Below the pieces are notes generated by a model. That model was not told where the DNA came from. It saw only the letters and a program-made list of their open reading frames with translations, and made no database searches. From the NCBI GenBank assembly GCA_030149475.1, contig JASBRL010000094.1, positions 1 through 37,168 on the forward strand: a stretch of 37,168 nucleotides of DNA, in the 5' to 3' direction. Positions 15,978 through 26,831 of the stretch are shown one piece after another; positions within the stretch are counted from its first letter, which is position 1; each line of letters opens with the position of its first letter. This stretch comes from Marinobacter sp. GTDB lineage: Bacteria > Pseudomonadota > Gammaproteobacteria > Pseudomonadales > Oleiphilaceae. Made by a program: the position numbers and the translations under genes.

Positions 15978-16697
15978 ATGATGCACACTCCGCGAGGTCC
16001 GGAACCCGAGGCCAGTGCCCATACCACTTACGGTTGTGTCGGTCGCAATATCCCGTGTACGGTCTGTCGGGCCCGGCCACGGGTGTTTCTGGTGACGGTC
16101 GGCGGTGTGGACTACTGGCGCTGTCAGCGCTGTGAAGCCACGCTGATGGACCCGGCCAGTTGGCCTGATCGGATGGCCGAGAAAGCGGTCTACGACCTGC
16201 ATGACAACAACCCGGACGACGCCGGTTATCGGCGTTTTCTGAGCAAGTTGCTGGATCCGTTGCAGGAACGCCTGCCAGACCGGTCCTCCGGCCTCGATTT
16301 CGGCTGCGGGCCGGGGCCGGCACTGGCGCAGATGCTGGCGGTAGAGGGTCACTCCATGGCGCTCTACGATCCGATCTATTACCCCGACCGTGCCGTGCTG
16401 GCGGGCACTTACGATTTTGTGACCGCCACTGAGGTATTGGAGCACCTGCATGATCCGTCCGCCACGCTGGTCCTGCTGAATTCGCTGCTGAAACCGGGCG
16501 GTTGGCTGGCGGTGATGACCTGCTTTCAGACCGATGACTCACGTTTCGCAAACTGGCATTATCGTCGGGACCCGACCCACGTCGTCTTCTACCGGCAGGC
16601 AACACTGGCCTGGATGGCCCGGCATTGGGGCTGGTCCATGATCATTCCGGTCAAGGACGTCGCCCTGTTCCAGAAGCCGGGCCTGATTGCAGGGTGA
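15978..16697 (+). CDS. SAM-dependent methyltransferase with N-terminal zinc ribbon
   Basis: A 239-residue class I methyltransferase. Two Cys pairs (Cys27/Cys30 and Cys49/Cys52) form a likely zinc ribbon before the catalytic domain. Motif I reads GLDFGCGPGPAL, and ATEVLEHLHDP is the post-motif. The C-terminal half includes PGGWLAVMTCF and WHYRRDPTHVVFY. The substrate is unknown. An adjacent ATG at 15981 is an equally possible start. It lies 159 bp after the E2 gene and is convergent with ectD. Confidence 0.75.
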   Translation: MMHTPRGPEPEASAHTTYGCVGRNIPCTVCRARPRVFLVTVGGVDYWRCQRCEATLMDPASWPDRMAEKAVYDLHDNNPDDAGYRRFLSKLLDPLQERLPDRSSGLDFGCGPGPALAQMLAVEGHSMALYDPIYYPDRAVLAGTYDFVTATEVLEHLHDPSATLVLLNSLLKPGGWLAVMTCFQTDDSRFANWHYRRDPTHVVFYRQATLAWMARHWGWSMIIPVKDVALFQKPGLIAG

Positions 16698-16710
16698 TTG
16701 CTTGTTTCGG

Positions 16711-16747
16711 TCAGCCCTGAGTTCGACAGGCTACCGCAGTGGGCTGA
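16711..16747. repeat. Dyad between convergent methyltransferase and ectD genes
   Basis: Arms TCAGCCC (16711-16717) and GGGCTGA (16741-16747) are separated by 23 nt and span the ectD stop codon. The long loop and lack of T-tracts make it a weak candidate for a bidirectional terminator. Confidence 0.3.
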
Positions 16748-17681
16748 CGCCCTGCTGTGACAGTTCCGGGAAGTCATCGTACATGGTCAACGGCGCCGTT
16801 TTTTTCCGCGCTCCCAGGTGTTCAGGTCGCGGTGACGGTGCCGCAAAAGGCGACTCAAGCTGGTTGTCAACGCTGTTGTAGACAAAGAACAGGTTAGAAC
16901 GCGGCCAGGGCGACATGTTCTCGTTGGAGGCGTGCAAGGTGTTGCATTCGAACAGCAGCAACGATCCTGCCGGGCCTTTCGGTGCCTGTATGCCACCGCG
17001 GTTGGCCAGGGTTGCCAGGGCTTTTTTATCAGGAACCCCGAGCCGCTGGCTTTTGAGTGAGTCTTTCCAGTTTTGCTCCGGAGTTTCGCCAACACAGGGT
17101 ACAAAGTGATGATGGGAACCCGGAATGAGCATCAGCGGACCGTTGAACTCGTTGTTGTCGGTCAGCATTAATGACGCGCTGACCGCACGCATACGCGGCA
17201 TACCGTCCTCCGCATGCCAGGTTTCAAAGTCAGAGTGCCAGTTGAATCCGCTGCCTTCAAAACCGAACTTGTCGTTAATGCGTGACTGGTGAATGTAGAC
17301 TTCGCTTCCCAGCAACTGGCGGACCATGCCCAGGATGCGGGGGTCGCGGGTCAGTTTGTCGAAATGTTCAGACAGTTCGTGCATGCCAAAGACGGACCGG
17401 ATAGCGCCACTACGGGGATCGGTGATGACCTGCTCCGAGCGCATCAGTGACTCGTCCTCGGCCATCTCGCGGAGTTCCTGGAAAAATGGCAGGACGCTTT
17501 CATGAGAGAAGAATCCGTCAAACCAGAGGAAACCGTCGCGTTCGTAGCGGGAAAGAGCCACTTCATCCAGCGGGCCGTCCCAGCGCCGCTGGTTGCGGGC
17601 GTGTACAATCGGATCAAGGCGTCCAAAGGGTTGGTGGTAATCTTTCAATCGTGTTGGAAACGGATCAAATCGATCGGTCAT
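16731..17681 (-). CDS. ectD: Ectoine 5-hydroxylase
   Basis: A 316-residue Fe(II)/2-oxoglutarate dioxygenase that converts ectoine to 5-hydroxyectoine, a compatible solute. The EctD signature region is intact: HQSRINDKFGFEGSGF, then WHSDFETWH with iron ligands His149 and Asp151, DGMPRMRA, and NGPLMLIPGSH; His250 in CNTLHASNEN is the third ligand. An AGGAGG site lies 8 nt before the ATG (minus strand, 17695-17690). No ectABC genes are in the window, so the ectoine substrate is made from another locus or imported. The C-terminal end lies within a dyad shared with the methyltransferase terminus. Confidence 0.93.
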   Translation of the reverse strand: MTDRFDPFPTRLKDYHQPFGRLDPIVHARNQRRWDGPLDEVALSRYERDGFLWFDGFFSHESVLPFFQELREMAEDESLMRSEQVITDPRSGAIRSVFGMHELSEHFDKLTRDPRILGMVRQLLGSEVYIHQSRINDKFGFEGSGFNWHSDFETWHAEDGMPRMRAVSASLMLTDNNEFNGPLMLIPGSHHHFVPCVGETPEQNWKDSLKSQRLGVPDKKALATLANRGGIQAPKGPAGSLLLFECNTLHASNENMSPWPRSNLFFVYNSVDNQLESPFAAPSPRPEHLGARKKTAPLTMYDDFPELSQQGVSPLR

Positions 17682-18123
17682 GAGTGCATCCTCCTGATTG
17701 CCTGAACGGGCGGCGACTCACTTGCGCGCCCAGCCCAGCGGTGGCGTGCCATGGGCAATCCCCCGCGTGTCGCCCGGATAAGCCCGGGGAATTGATCAGC
17801 GCTTTCCGCGGTCACAACTCATACTTGAAGTTGATTTGTGTGGATTCAAGGGGGAGGGGCGACCGATGTTTGTACCCATGACCGATGTTTGTACCCATGC
17901 TTGCTGCGATCGTCCCGGCTACGTTCAAAACATGGTAATTCTGTAATAATTCCAGTGGTGTTACCGCTATCGTTGACGCTGCGCTCTTTGGGCGCAGTCT
18001 GGTATCATGCTGTCAGACCAATGGACTAAGAAAGCTCACTAGCGTCCGGTACACTGGGCTGCTAGGCTTTTGGGGCGTGTTGAAACCGGGATCACCACCC
18101 CGGTCACTTAATGGGTGGAGTGT
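17682..18123. other. Intergenic region between ectD and nuoA
   Basis: A 442-bp divergent region that must hold the promoters of ectD and the nuo operon. It contains the 19-bp tandem duplication at 17861-17898, an AT-rich patch with TAATAAT near 17942-17950, and a CTGCGC/GCGCAG hairpin near 17979-17998. No confident -35/-10 pair and no ORF were recognised. Confidence 0.55.
17861..17898. repeat. Perfect 19-bp tandem duplication
   Basis: The unit GACCGATGTTTGTACCCAT occurs twice head to tail with no mismatch. It may be a protein-binding array for nuo or ectD control, or a remnant of an insertion-sequence end, since several IS families carry short internal terminal repeats. Confidence 0.9.
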
Positions 18124-18516
18124 ATGAGTCAGGCCGTCAACGAAGTTCTCGCACAGCACTGGGCAACAGGCCTGTTCGTTGTCGCGGTCATTGGTCTGTG
18201 TGCGTTCATGATGGTCGCTTCCAGCCTGCTTGGGGGTCGCAGTCAGGGCCGTAGCAAGACTCTGCCATTTGAGTCAGGCATTGTCGGTGCCGGATCGGCG
18301 CGCCAGCGTTTTTCCATAAAATTTTATCTGGTTGCGATGTTGTTCGTGATCTTCGACATTGAGGCCGCATTTCTGTTTGCCTGGTCGGCGTCTGTTCGCG
18401 AGGTGGGCTGGAGCGGTTTCTGGGGCGCAGCAGTTTTTATTGTGATTCTGCTCGCCGGCCTGTTCTACGATAGCCGGGTCGGTGCCCTCGACTGGGCGCC
18501 AAAACGTCAGCAGTAG
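18124..18516 (+). CDS. nuoA: NADH-quinone oxidoreductase subunit A
   Basis: A 130-residue membrane subunit of complex I with three transmembrane helices (about 14-37, 70-92 and 98-118). The conserved loop around [20 protein letters not shown] and the [11 protein letters not shown] segment of helix 2 are typical and contribute to the quinone channel region. A GTG at 18115 would add three residues; the ATG at 18124 after a GGTGG site is preferred. First gene of the nuo operon. Confidence 0.95.
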   Translation: MSQAVNEVLAQHWATGLFVVAVIGLCAFMMVASSLLGGRSQGRSKTLPFESGIVGAGSARQRFSIKFYLVAMLFVIFDIEAAFLFAWSASVREVGWSGFWGAAVFIVILLAGLFYDSRVGALDWAPKRQQ

Positions 18517-18616
18517 GTCGTTACCGACCGGATTGTCTCCCGATAATCGGCCATCCTGACGTCCGGCCAGCGCTGTCTGGTCTTTGATTTTCGTATTTGG
18601 TCCGAGGAGGATTCGC

Positions 18617-19297
18617 ATGTCCTATACCCTGACGCGTGCTGATGATGCTGTGGCCGCCGACACCGCTCGCTATCCCCTGGGGGATCGCCAGCGTGTTGAT
18701 GAGATCACCAGGGAGCAGCTTCAGCGCAACGTGTTTACCGGCAGACTGGAGGATGTACTGCATTCCGCGGTGAACTGGGGTCGCAAAAACTCGCTCTGGC
18801 CCTACAATTTCGGACTGTCATGCTGCTACGTGGAAATGACCACAGCGTTCACTTCACCACATGATATTGCCCGGTTCGGGGCCGAGGTTATCCGGGCCTC
18901 CCCGCGACAGGCGGATTTCATGGTGATTGCCGGCACCTGCTTCATCAAGATGGCGCCGGTGATCCAGCAGTTGTATGACCAGATGCTGGAACCCAAATGG
19001 GTTATCTCCATGGGATCATGTGCCAACTCGGGTGGCATGTACGATATTTACTCGGTGGTACAGGGCGTGGACAAGTTTTTGCCGGTGGATGTCTACATTC
19101 CCGGTTGCCCGCCCCGGCCGGAGGCGTTTCTGCAAGGGCTGCAACTGCTGCAGGATTCGATTCAGGAAGAGCGCCGCCCGCTGTCATGGGTTGTGGGCGA
19201 CCAGGGCGTTTACCGGGCTGAAATGCCCTCGCAGCGTGAAAAGTGGCGGGACAAGCGTATCCAGGCAACCGAGTTGCGCACCCCCGACAGCATTTAA
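18617..19297 (+). CDS. nuoB: NADH-quinone oxidoreductase subunit B
   Basis: A 226-residue peripheral-arm subunit that carries the terminal 4Fe-4S cluster N2 next to the quinone site. Ligands Cys69-Cys70 (GLSCCYVEM), Cys135 (GSCANSGG) and Cys164 (PGCPPRPEA) are conserved. The GAGGAGG ribosome site at 18604-18610 supports the ATG at 18617 over an upstream TTG. It lies 100 bp after nuoA. Confidence 0.97.
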   Translation: MSYTLTRADDAVAADTARYPLGDRQRVDEITREQLQRNVFTGRLEDVLHSAVNWGRKNSLWPYNFGLSCCYVEMTTAFTSPHDIARFGAEVIRASPRQADFMVIAGTCFIKMAPVIQQLYDQMLEPKWVISMGSCANSGGMYDIYSVVQGVDKFLPVDVYIPGCPPRPEAFLQGLQLLQDSIQEERRPLSWVVGDQGVYRAEMPSQREKWRDKRIQATELRTPDSI

Positions 19298-19340
19298 CCA
19301 GACTGCAACAGAACCAACCCCCGGGAGTTGAGCGACCATC

Positions 19341-21122
19341 ATGAGTGTGGGTACACCAACATTGGAAGCCGCAGCGAAGCGGGCGCCAGACGACATTGTT
19401 GAAGCGTTGCGGCAACAATTCGGTGATGCGATTACCTGCGAGCAGGCATCGCTGACCGGCATGCCGGTTTTATGGGTCGCCCGGGACAAGCTCCTCAAGG
19501 TGATGGGCTATCTGCGCGACCTGTCAGATGGCTTCCGGATGCTGTTTGATCTGTCCTGCATTGATGAACGGCTCCGCAGCCACCGGCGCGGATTGCCGGA
19601 TGCGGATTTCACGGTGTTCTATCATCTGCTGTCCATCAACCGCAACCGCGACATCATGCTGAAGGTCGGCCTGGCCGAATCCGATGCCAGCCTGCCCAGT
19701 TGTACGGCCGTATACGTCAATGCCAACTGGTACGAGCGGGAAGTCTGGGACATGTTCGGTGTTGAGTTTCGCGGTCATCCCCGGCTGGCCAGAATTCTGA
19801 TGCCACCCACCTGGAGTGGCCACCCCCTGCGCAAGGATTATCCGGCCCGGGCGACCGAATTCGATCCTTACACGCTGACCGTCGCCGGTCAGAATACGGA
19901 ACAGCAGGCGTTGAAGTTCGACCCGGAATCCTGGGGTATGCAGCGGGAGCGCGACGGCAGTGAGTTCATGTTCCTCAACCTGGGGCCGAACCACCCCTCG
20001 GCGCACGGCGCGTTCCGGCTGGTGCTGCAGCTTGACGGTGAGGAGGTCATCGACTGCGTGCCGGACATCGGTTATCATCACCGGGGTGCCGAAAAAATGG
20101 CGGAGCGTCAGTCCTGGCACAGCTTCATTCCCTATACCGACCGGATTGATTACACCGGTGGTGTGATGAATAACCTGCCTTATGTGCTGGCGGTGGAGAA
20201 GCTGGCGGGCATTCAGGTGCCAGCGCGTGTCGAGACTATCCGCGTCATGATGGCGGAGCTGTTCCGGATCAGCAGTCACCTGCTGTTTCTCGGTACCTAT
20301 CTGCAGGATCTCGGGGCGATGACGCCGGTTTTCTTCACCTTTACCGATCGCCAGAAGGCCTACGAGGTGATTGAGGGCATCACCGGCTTCCGGATGCACC
20401 CGGCCTGGTACCGTATTGGCGGGGTCATGCAGGATCTTCCCCGGGGCTGGGACCGCTTGATGCAGGGATTCCTGGACTGGATGCCAGCGCGCCTCAGGGA
20501 ATATGAGAAGGCGATGATGGAGAACGCGATCGTCAAAGAGCGCACCAAACACATTGCCGCTTTCACGACCGATGATGCCCTGACCTGGGGCGTTACCGGG
20601 CCGAATCTGCGTGCCACCGGGTGTGACTTTGACCTACGCAAGAAGCGGCCCTATTCCGGTTACCAGAACTTTGACTTCGAGGTGCCGCTGGGTCACAACG
20701 GCGATGTGTTTGACCGGGGCCAGTTACGCATTGATGAAATGCGCCAGAGCCTTCGTATTATCCAGCAGTGCGTCAACAACATGCCCGCCGGCGACTACAA
20801 GGCCGACCATCCGCTGACCACGCCCCCGCCGCGCGAACGCATGTTGCAGCACATTGAAACGCTGATTACACACTTCCTGCAGGTATCCTGGGGCCCGGTG
20901 CTCAAATCCAATGAATCCATGCAGATGATCGAGGCGACCAAGGGGATCAACAGCTACTACCTGACCAGCGACGGCAACACCATGAGCTACCGGACCCGAA
21001 TCCGTACGCCCAGTTTCCCGCACCTGCAGCAGATTCCGTCACTGATGCGAGGCGGCTTTGTACCCGACCTGATCGCGCATCTGGGCAGTATTGATTTTGT
21101 TATGGCTGATGTGGACCGCTGA
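19341..21122 (+). CDS. nuoCD: NADH-quinone oxidoreductase fused subunits C/D
   Basis: A 593-residue natural fusion of NuoC (about 1-180, with [19 protein letters not shown] and [12 protein letters not shown]) and NuoD (about 205-593, with [20 protein letters not shown] and [13 protein letters not shown]). NuoD frames the quinone-binding cavity opposite NuoB. The fused form is the arrangement of E. coli and Pseudomonas-type gammaproteobacteria and gives one of the taxonomic clues. The stop overlaps the nuoE start by one base. Confidence 0.97.
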   Translation: MSVGTPTLEAAAKRAPDDIVEALRQQFGDAITCEQASLTGMPVLWVARDKLLKVMGYLRDLSDGFRMLFDLSCIDERLRSHRRGLPDADFTVFYHLLSINRNRDIMLKVGLAESDASLPSCTAVYVNANWYEREVWDMFGVEFRGHPRLARILMPPTWSGHPLRKDYPARATEFDPYTLTVAGQNTEQQALKFDPESWGMQRERDGSEFMFLNLGPNHPSAHGAFRLVLQLDGEEVIDCVPDIGYHHRGAEKMAERQSWHSFIPYTDRIDYTGGVMNNLPYVLAVEKLAGIQVPARVETIRVMMAELFRISSHLLFLGTYLQDLGAMTPVFFTFTDRQKAYEVIEGITGFRMHPAWYRIGGVMQDLPRGWDRLMQGFLDWMPARLREYEKAMMENAIVKERTKHIAAFTTDDALTWGVTGPNLRATGCDFDLRKKRPYSGYQNFDFEVPLGHNGDVFDRGQLRIDEMRQSLRIIQQCVNNMPAGDYKADHPLTTPPPRERMLQHIETLITHFLQVSWGPVLKSNESMQMIEATKGINSYYLTSDGNTMSYRTRIRTPSFPHLQQIPSLMRGGFVPDLIAHLGSIDFVMADVDR

Positions 21123-21643
21123 TGACTAACGACACAGGCACCTTCGATCCCTCACAGACGATCGCCAGTGATGGCTTCCGGATACACCCGGATGACCTGG
21201 CGGCCATCGAGCATGAGTGTGGCCACTTCGAGCAGCCACAGGCGGCGTGTATTGAAGCGCTGAAAATCGTGCAGCGCCGCCACGGCTGGGTTCCGGACGG
21301 GGCGATCCCCGCCATCGCCAGTGCGCTGGGCATCGCAACGGCGAGTGTGGAGGGTGTAGCCACCTTCTACAGTCTGATATTTCGTCAGCCGGTGGGCCGG
21401 CATGTGATTCTGCTGTGTGACAGCAGTTCCTGCTTTCTGACCGGTTATGATGCGTTGCGCGAGGCGCTGGTCGAACAGCTGGGTATCGGGTACGGCGAAA
21501 CCAGCGCCGATGGCCGCTTCACACTGTTGCCCGTTTGCTGCCTGGGTGCCTGTGACCGGGGCCCGGCGATGATGATTGGCGAGGACACCTACGGACCGGT
21601 CGCGCCTGAGGACCTGTCTGGTTTGCTGGAGGCGTATTCATGA
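21122..21643 (+). CDS. nuoE: NADH-quinone oxidoreductase subunit E
   Basis: A 173-residue NADH-dehydrogenase-module subunit with a thioredoxin-like fold and the 2Fe-2S cluster N1a. Ligands Cys99, Cys104, Cys140 and Cys144 have the same spacing as in E. coli NuoE. The N-terminal helical part includes [17 protein letters not shown]. It overlaps nuoCD by one base and nuoF by four. Confidence 0.97.
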   Translation: MTNDTGTFDPSQTIASDGFRIHPDDLAAIEHECGHFEQPQAACIEALKIVQRRHGWVPDGAIPAIASALGIATASVEGVATFYSLIFRQPVGRHVILLCDSSSCFLTGYDALREALVEQLGIGYGETSADGRFTLLPVCCLGACDRGPAMMIGEDTYGPVAPEDLSGLLEAYS

Positions 21644-23004
21644 GCAACCATGCACACGCTCAACGCTACCGTTGCCAACTGCGTCAGCCTGCCGCGGAGC
21701 GCAAGGCTGAAACCCATCCGTTGACCTGGCGACTGCGGGACGATGGTGCGCTGATCGGCATCGACGACTATCGTGCCAAATCCGGTTATACGGCGGTGAG
21801 CGAGACCCTGTCCCGGCTCAGTCAGAACGATGTCATCAGCGTCATGAAAGAGGCCAACCTCCGGGGGCGTGGAGGCGGTGGTTTCTCGGCCGGGGTCAAG
21901 TGGAGCCTGACGCTGAAGGGCGAGGAGTACCCCCGTGGCTATCTGATCTGTAACGCCGATGAGATGGAGCCGGGCACCTTCAAGGATCGCCTTTTGCTCG
22001 AACAGCAACCCCATCTGCTGATCGAGGGCATGATCCTGGCCGGCTATGCCAACAATTCCCGGCTTGGCTATATTTTCCTTCGTGGTGAATACATCGAGGC
22101 GGCCCGGGCCGTCAGTCAGGCCCTGGACGAGGCCCGCGCTGCTGGCTGGCTGGGCAACGATGTCGCCGGCAGCGGCTTCGATTTCGATATCGTGCTCCAT
22201 ACCGGGGCCGGGCGCTATATCTGCGGTGAGGAAACCGCGCTGATTAACTCCCTCGAGGGCTATCGCGCCAATCCCCGAGCCAAGCCCCCGTTCCCCGGAC
22301 AGTCCGGCGCCTGGGGAAAACCGACGGTGGTCAACAATGTGGAGACCCTGTGTAACGTGCCGGCAATCCTGCAGCATGGCGCGCAGTGGTATCGGGATCT
22401 GTCGGGCGATCGCAGCAATGATGGCGGCACCAAGCTTTACGGGGTGTCCGGTCTGGCCCGGCAGACCGGGCTCTGGGAGCTGCCGATGGGCACCACCGGC
22501 CGGGAACTGTTTGACCTGGCGGGGGGGATGAAAGCTGGCCACACCCTGAAAACCTGGCTGCCGGGCGGAGGCAGTACCGGCTTTATGCTGCCTGAACACC
22601 TGGAACTGCCGCTCGACTTTGATTCCATAGGCAAGGCCGGCAGCCGCTTGGGTACGGGGCTGATTGCCGTGGTCTCACACCAACAGAGCGTGGTGTCACT
22701 GATGCGCAACCTGGAGGCCTTTTTCGCCCGGGAATCCTGCGGCTGGTGTACGCCCTGTCGCGACGGTCTGCCCTGGACCGTAAAACTGCTGCGCGCGCTG
22801 GAGCAGGGCGCGGGCGAGCAGGGTGATATCGAGATGCTCGACAAGCTCGCCAACGACCTGGGGCCGGGTAAAACCTTCTGTGCCCATGCGCCCGGGGCGG
22901 CGATGCCTCTGGAGAGTGCCCTGCGTTATTTCCGCGACGAGTTCGAGCAGGGGGTAAGGGCACCGGCGGTGGAAGCCAGGAGCGGGTCTGCCCATCCGAT
23001 TTGA
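21640..23004 (+). CDS. nuoF: NADH-quinone oxidoreductase subunit F
   Basis: A 454-residue subunit that binds NADH and FMN and holds 4Fe-4S cluster N3. The FMN/NADH glycine-rich segment [15 protein letters not shown] and the [13 protein letters not shown] motif are intact. Cluster ligands are Cys367, Cys370, Cys373 (SCGWCTPC) and Cys414 (TFCAHAPGA), with the same 41-residue spacing as in E. coli. The gene is followed by a 106-bp spacer of short repeats, unlike the tight junctions elsewhere in the operon. Confidence 0.97.
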   Translation: MSNHAHAQRYRCQLRQPAAERKAETHPLTWRLRDDGALIGIDDYRAKSGYTAVSETLSRLSQNDVISVMKEANLRGRGGGGFSAGVKWSLTLKGEEYPRGYLICNADEMEPGTFKDRLLLEQQPHLLIEGMILAGYANNSRLGYIFLRGEYIEAARAVSQALDEARAAGWLGNDVAGSGFDFDIVLHTGAGRYICGEETALINSLEGYRANPRAKPPFPGQSGAWGKPTVVNNVETLCNVPAILQHGAQWYRDLSGDRSNDGGTKLYGVSGLARQTGLWELPMGTTGRELFDLAGGMKAGHTLKTWLPGGGSTGFMLPEHLELPLDFDSIGKAGSRLGTGLIAVVSHQQSVVSLMRNLEAFFARESCGWCTPCRDGLPWTVKLLRALEQGAGEQGDIEMLDKLANDLGPGKTFCAHAPGAAMPLESALRYFRDEFEQGVRAPAVEARSGSAHPI

Positions 23005-23023
23005 CCCGGCCGATTGTGGAAAG

Positions 23024-23097
23024 GGGACCTTGTCGGTATTTGAGAAAGAGACTTCATCGGTATTTGAACAAGTGACATTACCGGTATTCAGAATGAG
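23024..23097. repeat. Three imperfect 24-bp tandem repeats in the nuoF-nuoG spacer
   Basis: The core (T/C)CGGTATT recurs at 23033-23040, 23057-23064 and 23081-23088, an exact 24-bp period, preceded in each unit by a GAC-(T/A)T-like block and followed by TGA or CAGA. Function unknown. Candidates are a transposon-end remnant, an internal operator, or RNA spacing elements. Confidence 0.8.
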
Positions 23098-23110
23098 GTA
23101 AGAGGGCGGT

Positions 23111-25840
23111 ATGGCGACAATTCACGTAGACGGTCAGAGTTACGACGTTGAAGGCGGGGACAATCTGCTCCACGCCTGCCTGTCGCTGGGGCTCGACATA
23201 CCCTACTTCTGCTGGCACCCGGCCATGGGCAGCGTCGGTGCCTGCCGTCAGTGCGCCGTCAAACAATACCGCGACGAAAATGATACCCGTGGCTCGCTGG
23301 TGATGTCCTGCATGACGCCGACGACCGACAACACCCGGATTTCCATTGATGATGACGAAGCCAGGGAGTTCCGGGCCAGCGTCATTGAATGGCTGATGAT
23401 CAGCCACCCTCATGACTGCCCGGTTTGTGAGGAAGGGGGTCACTGCCATCTTCAGGACATGACCATGATGACCGGCCATGACCGGCGCCGGTATCGCTTC
23501 GACAAACGCACCCACCGCAATCAGTACCTTGGCCCCTTCGTCGCCCATGAAATGAACCGGTGCATCACCTGTTATCGGTGCGTGCGGTTCTATGACGACT
23601 ACGCTGGCGGCAAGGATCTCGGCGCTTTTGGTGCCAACGATAACGTTTACTTTGGCCGTCACGAAGAGGGCATGCTGGAGAGCGAGTTTGCCGGCAACCT
23701 GACCGAGGTCTGTCCCACCGGTGTCTTCACCGACCAGACCCATTCGGAGCAGTATACCCGCAAATGGGACCTGCAGTTCGCTCCGAGCGTGTGTCATCAG
23801 TGTGCCGTCGGCTGTAACATCAGCCCGGGTGAGCGCTATGGTCAGATCCGGCGTATCGAAAACCGCTATCACGGTGATGTGAACCGCTATTTCCTCTGCG
23901 ACCGGGGCCGCTTCGGCTACGGCTACGTGAACCGGCAGGATCGGCCGTTGCAGCCGGAATGGCGGAGTCGGCGCGGCGAAGACAGTGTCTCCCTGGATGT
24001 CGATGCAGCGCTGGATCGGGGTGGTGATTTGCTGCGGTCAGCCCGCCGCGTGATCGGTATCGGGTCGCCACGGGCAAGCCTGGAAAGCAATCATCAACTG
24101 CGAGAGCTGGTTGGCGCTGACAACTTCTCTACCGGTATCAACGCCCATGAACAGGCGTGCCTTGACCTGATGGCCCGACTGAATCAGACCTCAGGTCTGG
24201 AGACACCCACCCTGCGGGATGTAGAGTCTCACGATGCGGTGTTCGTGCTGGGTGAAGACCTGATCCAGAGCGCTGCCCGGATCGGGCTGTCTGTCCGGCA
24301 GGCGGTGCTGGCGAGGCGCGAAGACATTGCGGCCGGGCGACAGGTGCCGGGCTGGAACGCCGAAGCGGTCAAAAAACTGGGCCAGGACCAGTATCACCCG
24401 CTGTTCAGTGCCTATCCGACCTCGACCGGGCTGGATGAAATTGCCCGCGTCAGCTGGACGCTGGCGCCGGACGATATTGCCCGCCTCGGCTTTGCCGTGG
24501 CCCACCTGATTGACCCGGCGGCGCCCGCGGTTGACGACCTGGATGAACACACCGAGGCCGCCGCCCGTCAGATTGCCGATGCCTTGCTGAGTGCCCGGCG
24601 GCCGCTGGTTGTCAGTGGCGGCTCGCTGGGGTCGCTGGCGGTTCTCCACGCGGCAGGCAACGTTGCCCGCGCACTGGCCCGTCGCGCCCGTACGGGCGGC
24701 CTCCTGCTGGTCCGGCGGGAAGCCAACAGCACCGGCCTGGCGATGATCGGCGGCCAGCCTCTGGAGTGGGCATTGGGTGAACTGCAGGAGCACCGCGCCG
24801 ATGCGGTGGTGATCCTGGAGAACGATCCGACCCAGCGTCTTCCGGCCGAGACCGTGCACCGGGCACTGGATCAGGCCGAGACCATCATAGTGATGGATCA
24901 TCAGCGTACCGAAACCCTGCAGCGGGCAAACCTGGTTCTGCCGGCCGCCAGTTTCGCCGAAGGCGACGGAACGCTGGTCAGCCTGGAAGGCCGCGCCCAG
25001 CGCTTCTTCCAGGTGTATGACTCGTCCTATATCCGACCGCAAACCCGAATCCACGAAAGCTGGCGCTGGTTGCACGCGCTGCGAATCAGCCGCGAACGTT
25101 ACCCGTCTGCGGATATCGATCTGGATGCGGTGACCCGGGCCTGTGCCAACGCCTATCCGCAACTGGCGGCGATTGTTAACGCCTCCGCGGGCTCGGATTA
25201 CCGGGTTCACGGGGTGAAACTTGCGCGCGAGCCTCACCGCTACAGCGGCCGCACATCGATGCGGGCCAACCTGGCGGTCAGTGAGCCGCGCACGCCCCAG
25301 GATGCGGATACCCCCTTCGCATTCTCCATGGAAGGCTACAACGGGTTTGACCAGCCTCGTCGCGACGTTGCTTTTGCCTGGGCACCTGGCTGGAACTCGC
25401 CCCAGGCCTGGAACAAGTTCACGGATGAAGTGGGCGGTCACCTGCGCGCCGGGGATCCCGGAGTAAGACTGCTGGCTTATGAGCCGGGGGCCTATGACTA
25501 CGGGCGCGAGATTCCGGCCGCGGTCACCGTTGAGACGGATCAATGGCAGTTGCTGGTGTTGCCGCGACTGTTCGGCGGTGAGGAGACCTCCTCGCGAGCC
25601 GCGCCTATCAATGAACGGGCCGCGCCGGCGGCCATTACCCTGTCGCCGGGGTCGGCGGAACAGTTGCAGGTGAGCGACGGCGATGAACTGGTGCTGTCGT
25701 TTGCCGGCCAGCGACTGAATCTGCCGCTGCGGCTCGATCCGAGTCTGGTGAACGGCCTGATCGGCGTGCCGGCCGGGGCGGGCCCCTGGCTGTTTGGTGG
25801 TGCCGGTGCGTCAGTCACTCGTCAGGAGGCACGGTCATGA
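23111..25840 (+). CDS. nuoG: NADH-quinone oxidoreductase subunit G
   Basis: A 909-residue iron-sulfur subunit linking NuoF to NuoI. The N-terminal ferredoxin-like part carries the N1b Cys set (YFCWHP, GACRQC), then the His/Cys N5 motif [14 protein letters not shown] and the N4 motif CITCYRC with a later Cys in VCPTGVF. The extra N7 cluster motif CHQCAVGC plus Cys in FLCDRG is present, as in E. coli. The C-terminal molybdopterin-oxidoreductase-like domain (about 220-909) has no cofactor role. The stop overlaps nuoH by 4 bp. Confidence 0.96.
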   Translation: MATIHVDGQSYDVEGGDNLLHACLSLGLDIPYFCWHPAMGSVGACRQCAVKQYRDENDTRGSLVMSCMTPTTDNTRISIDDDEAREFRASVIEWLMISHPHDCPVCEEGGHCHLQDMTMMTGHDRRRYRFDKRTHRNQYLGPFVAHEMNRCITCYRCVRFYDDYAGGKDLGAFGANDNVYFGRHEEGMLESEFAGNLTEVCPTGVFTDQTHSEQYTRKWDLQFAPSVCHQCAVGCNISPGERYGQIRRIENRYHGDVNRYFLCDRGRFGYGYVNRQDRPLQPEWRSRRGEDSVSLDVDAALDRGGDLLRSARRVIGIGSPRASLESNHQLRELVGADNFSTGINAHEQACLDLMARLNQTSGLETPTLRDVESHDAVFVLGEDLIQSAARIGLSVRQAVLARREDIAAGRQVPGWNAEAVKKLGQDQYHPLFSAYPTSTGLDEIARVSWTLAPDDIARLGFAVAHLIDPAAPAVDDLDEHTEAAARQIADALLSARRPLVVSGGSLGSLAVLHAAGNVARALARRARTGGLLLVRREANSTGLAMIGGQPLEWALGELQEHRADAVVILENDPTQRLPAETVHRALDQAETIIVMDHQRTETLQRANLVLPAASFAEGDGTLVSLEGRAQRFFQVYDSSYIRPQTRIHESWRWLHALRISRERYPSADIDLDAVTRACANAYPQLAAIVNASAGSDYRVHGVKLAREPHRYSGRTSMRANLAVSEPRTPQDADTPFAFSMEGYNGFDQPRRDVAFAWAPGWNSPQAWNKFTDEVGGHLRAGDPGVRLLAYEPGAYDYGREIPAAVTVETDQWQLLVLPRLFGGEETSSRAAPINERAAPAAITLSPGSAEQLQVSDGDELVLSFAGQRLNLPLRLDPSLVNGLIGVPAGAGPWLFGGAGASVTRQEARS

Positions 25841-26817
25841 GCTGGTTGACTCCCCAGGTTGCTGCCACCCTGATCGCCATTGCCCAGGCAATTGTTATTC
25901 TGCTGGCGGCGGTACTGATCGGGGCGGTGATGACGGTGGTGGAACGTCGGCTTCTGGGTCTTTGGCAGGATCGTTATGGTCCCAATCGGGTTGGCCCTTT
26001 CGGCTCACTGCAGCTGGTCGCTGACATGATCAAGATTTTCTTCAAGGAAGACTGGATTCCACCCTTTGCGGATCGGCGATTGTTTGTTCTGGCGCCGTCG
26101 ATCGCCATGGCATCGCTGCTGCTGTCGTTCATGATCATTCCGATAACCCCCGGCTGGGGCGTCGCTGACCTGTATATCGGGCTGCTGTTTTTCTTTGCCA
26201 TGGCTGGCATCAATGTGTACGCCGTTCTGTTCGGTGGCTGGGCCAGTGGTAACAAATACGCCCTGATCGGTGCCATGCGGGCATCCGCCCAGACCCTGTC
26301 CTATGAGGTGTTCATGGGGCTGGCGCTGATGGGCGTTGTGGCGACGACGGGTTCGTTCAACATGCGCGATATCGTCGCCGCGCAAGCTGATCTCTGGTTT
26401 ATCGTGCCCCAGTTTTTCGGTTTCTGTACGTTCCTGATTGCCGGAATCGCCGTGACACACCGCCACCCGTTTGATCAGCCGGAAGCTGAGCAGGAACTGG
26501 CAGACGGCTACCATGTAGAGTACTCAAGCATGAAGTTCGGGATGTTCTTCATCGGAGAGTATGTCGGTATGGTGTTGGTTTCGGCCCTGATCGTGACACT
26601 GTTCTTTGGCGGCTGGCAGGGACCGTGGTTACCACCGATTCTCTGGTTTGCGATCAAGACCGGCGTGTTCCTGGTGTTGTTCATTCTGTTGCGGGCGTCG
26701 TTGCCGAGACCGCGCTACGACCGGGTGATGAGTTTCGGCTGGCGGATCTGCCTGCCGCTGACGTTGATTAACCTGTTGGTCACCGGCGCGGTGATTCTGC
26801 TGAATACGTCCGCCTGA
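25837..26817 (+). CDS. nuoH: NADH-quinone oxidoreductase subunit H
   Basis: A 326-residue membrane subunit with about eight helices that forms the floor of the quinone chamber. Conserved loops include [35 protein letters not shown], and the acidic [20 protein letters not shown]. Length equals E. coli NuoH (325). It sits in a 4-bp overlap with nuoG and 14 bp before nuoI. Confidence 0.97.
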   Translation: MSWLTPQVAATLIAIAQAIVILLAAVLIGAVMTVVERRLLGLWQDRYGPNRVGPFGSLQLVADMIKIFFKEDWIPPFADRRLFVLAPSIAMASLLLSFMIIPITPGWGVADLYIGLLFFFAMAGINVYAVLFGGWASGNKYALIGAMRASAQTLSYEVFMGLALMGVVATTGSFNMRDIVAAQADLWFIVPQFFGFCTFLIAGIAVTHRHPFDQPEAEQELADGYHVEYSSMKFGMFFIGEYVGMVLVSALIVTLFFGGWQGPWLPPILWFAIKTGVFLVLFILLRASLPRPRYDRVMSFGWRICLPLTLINLLVTGAVILLNTSA

Positions 26818-26831
26818 AGGAGAGGTCTGAC

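Noticed and set aside
17972..18017. TTGACG...TATCAT as a nuoA promoter
   Set aside because: The hexamers are separated by about 24 nt, too far for a standard sigma-70 promoter.
24191..25543. Minus-strand open frame of 450 codons opposite nuoG
   Set aside because: Antisense shadow of the NuoG C-terminal region with no recognisable domains.
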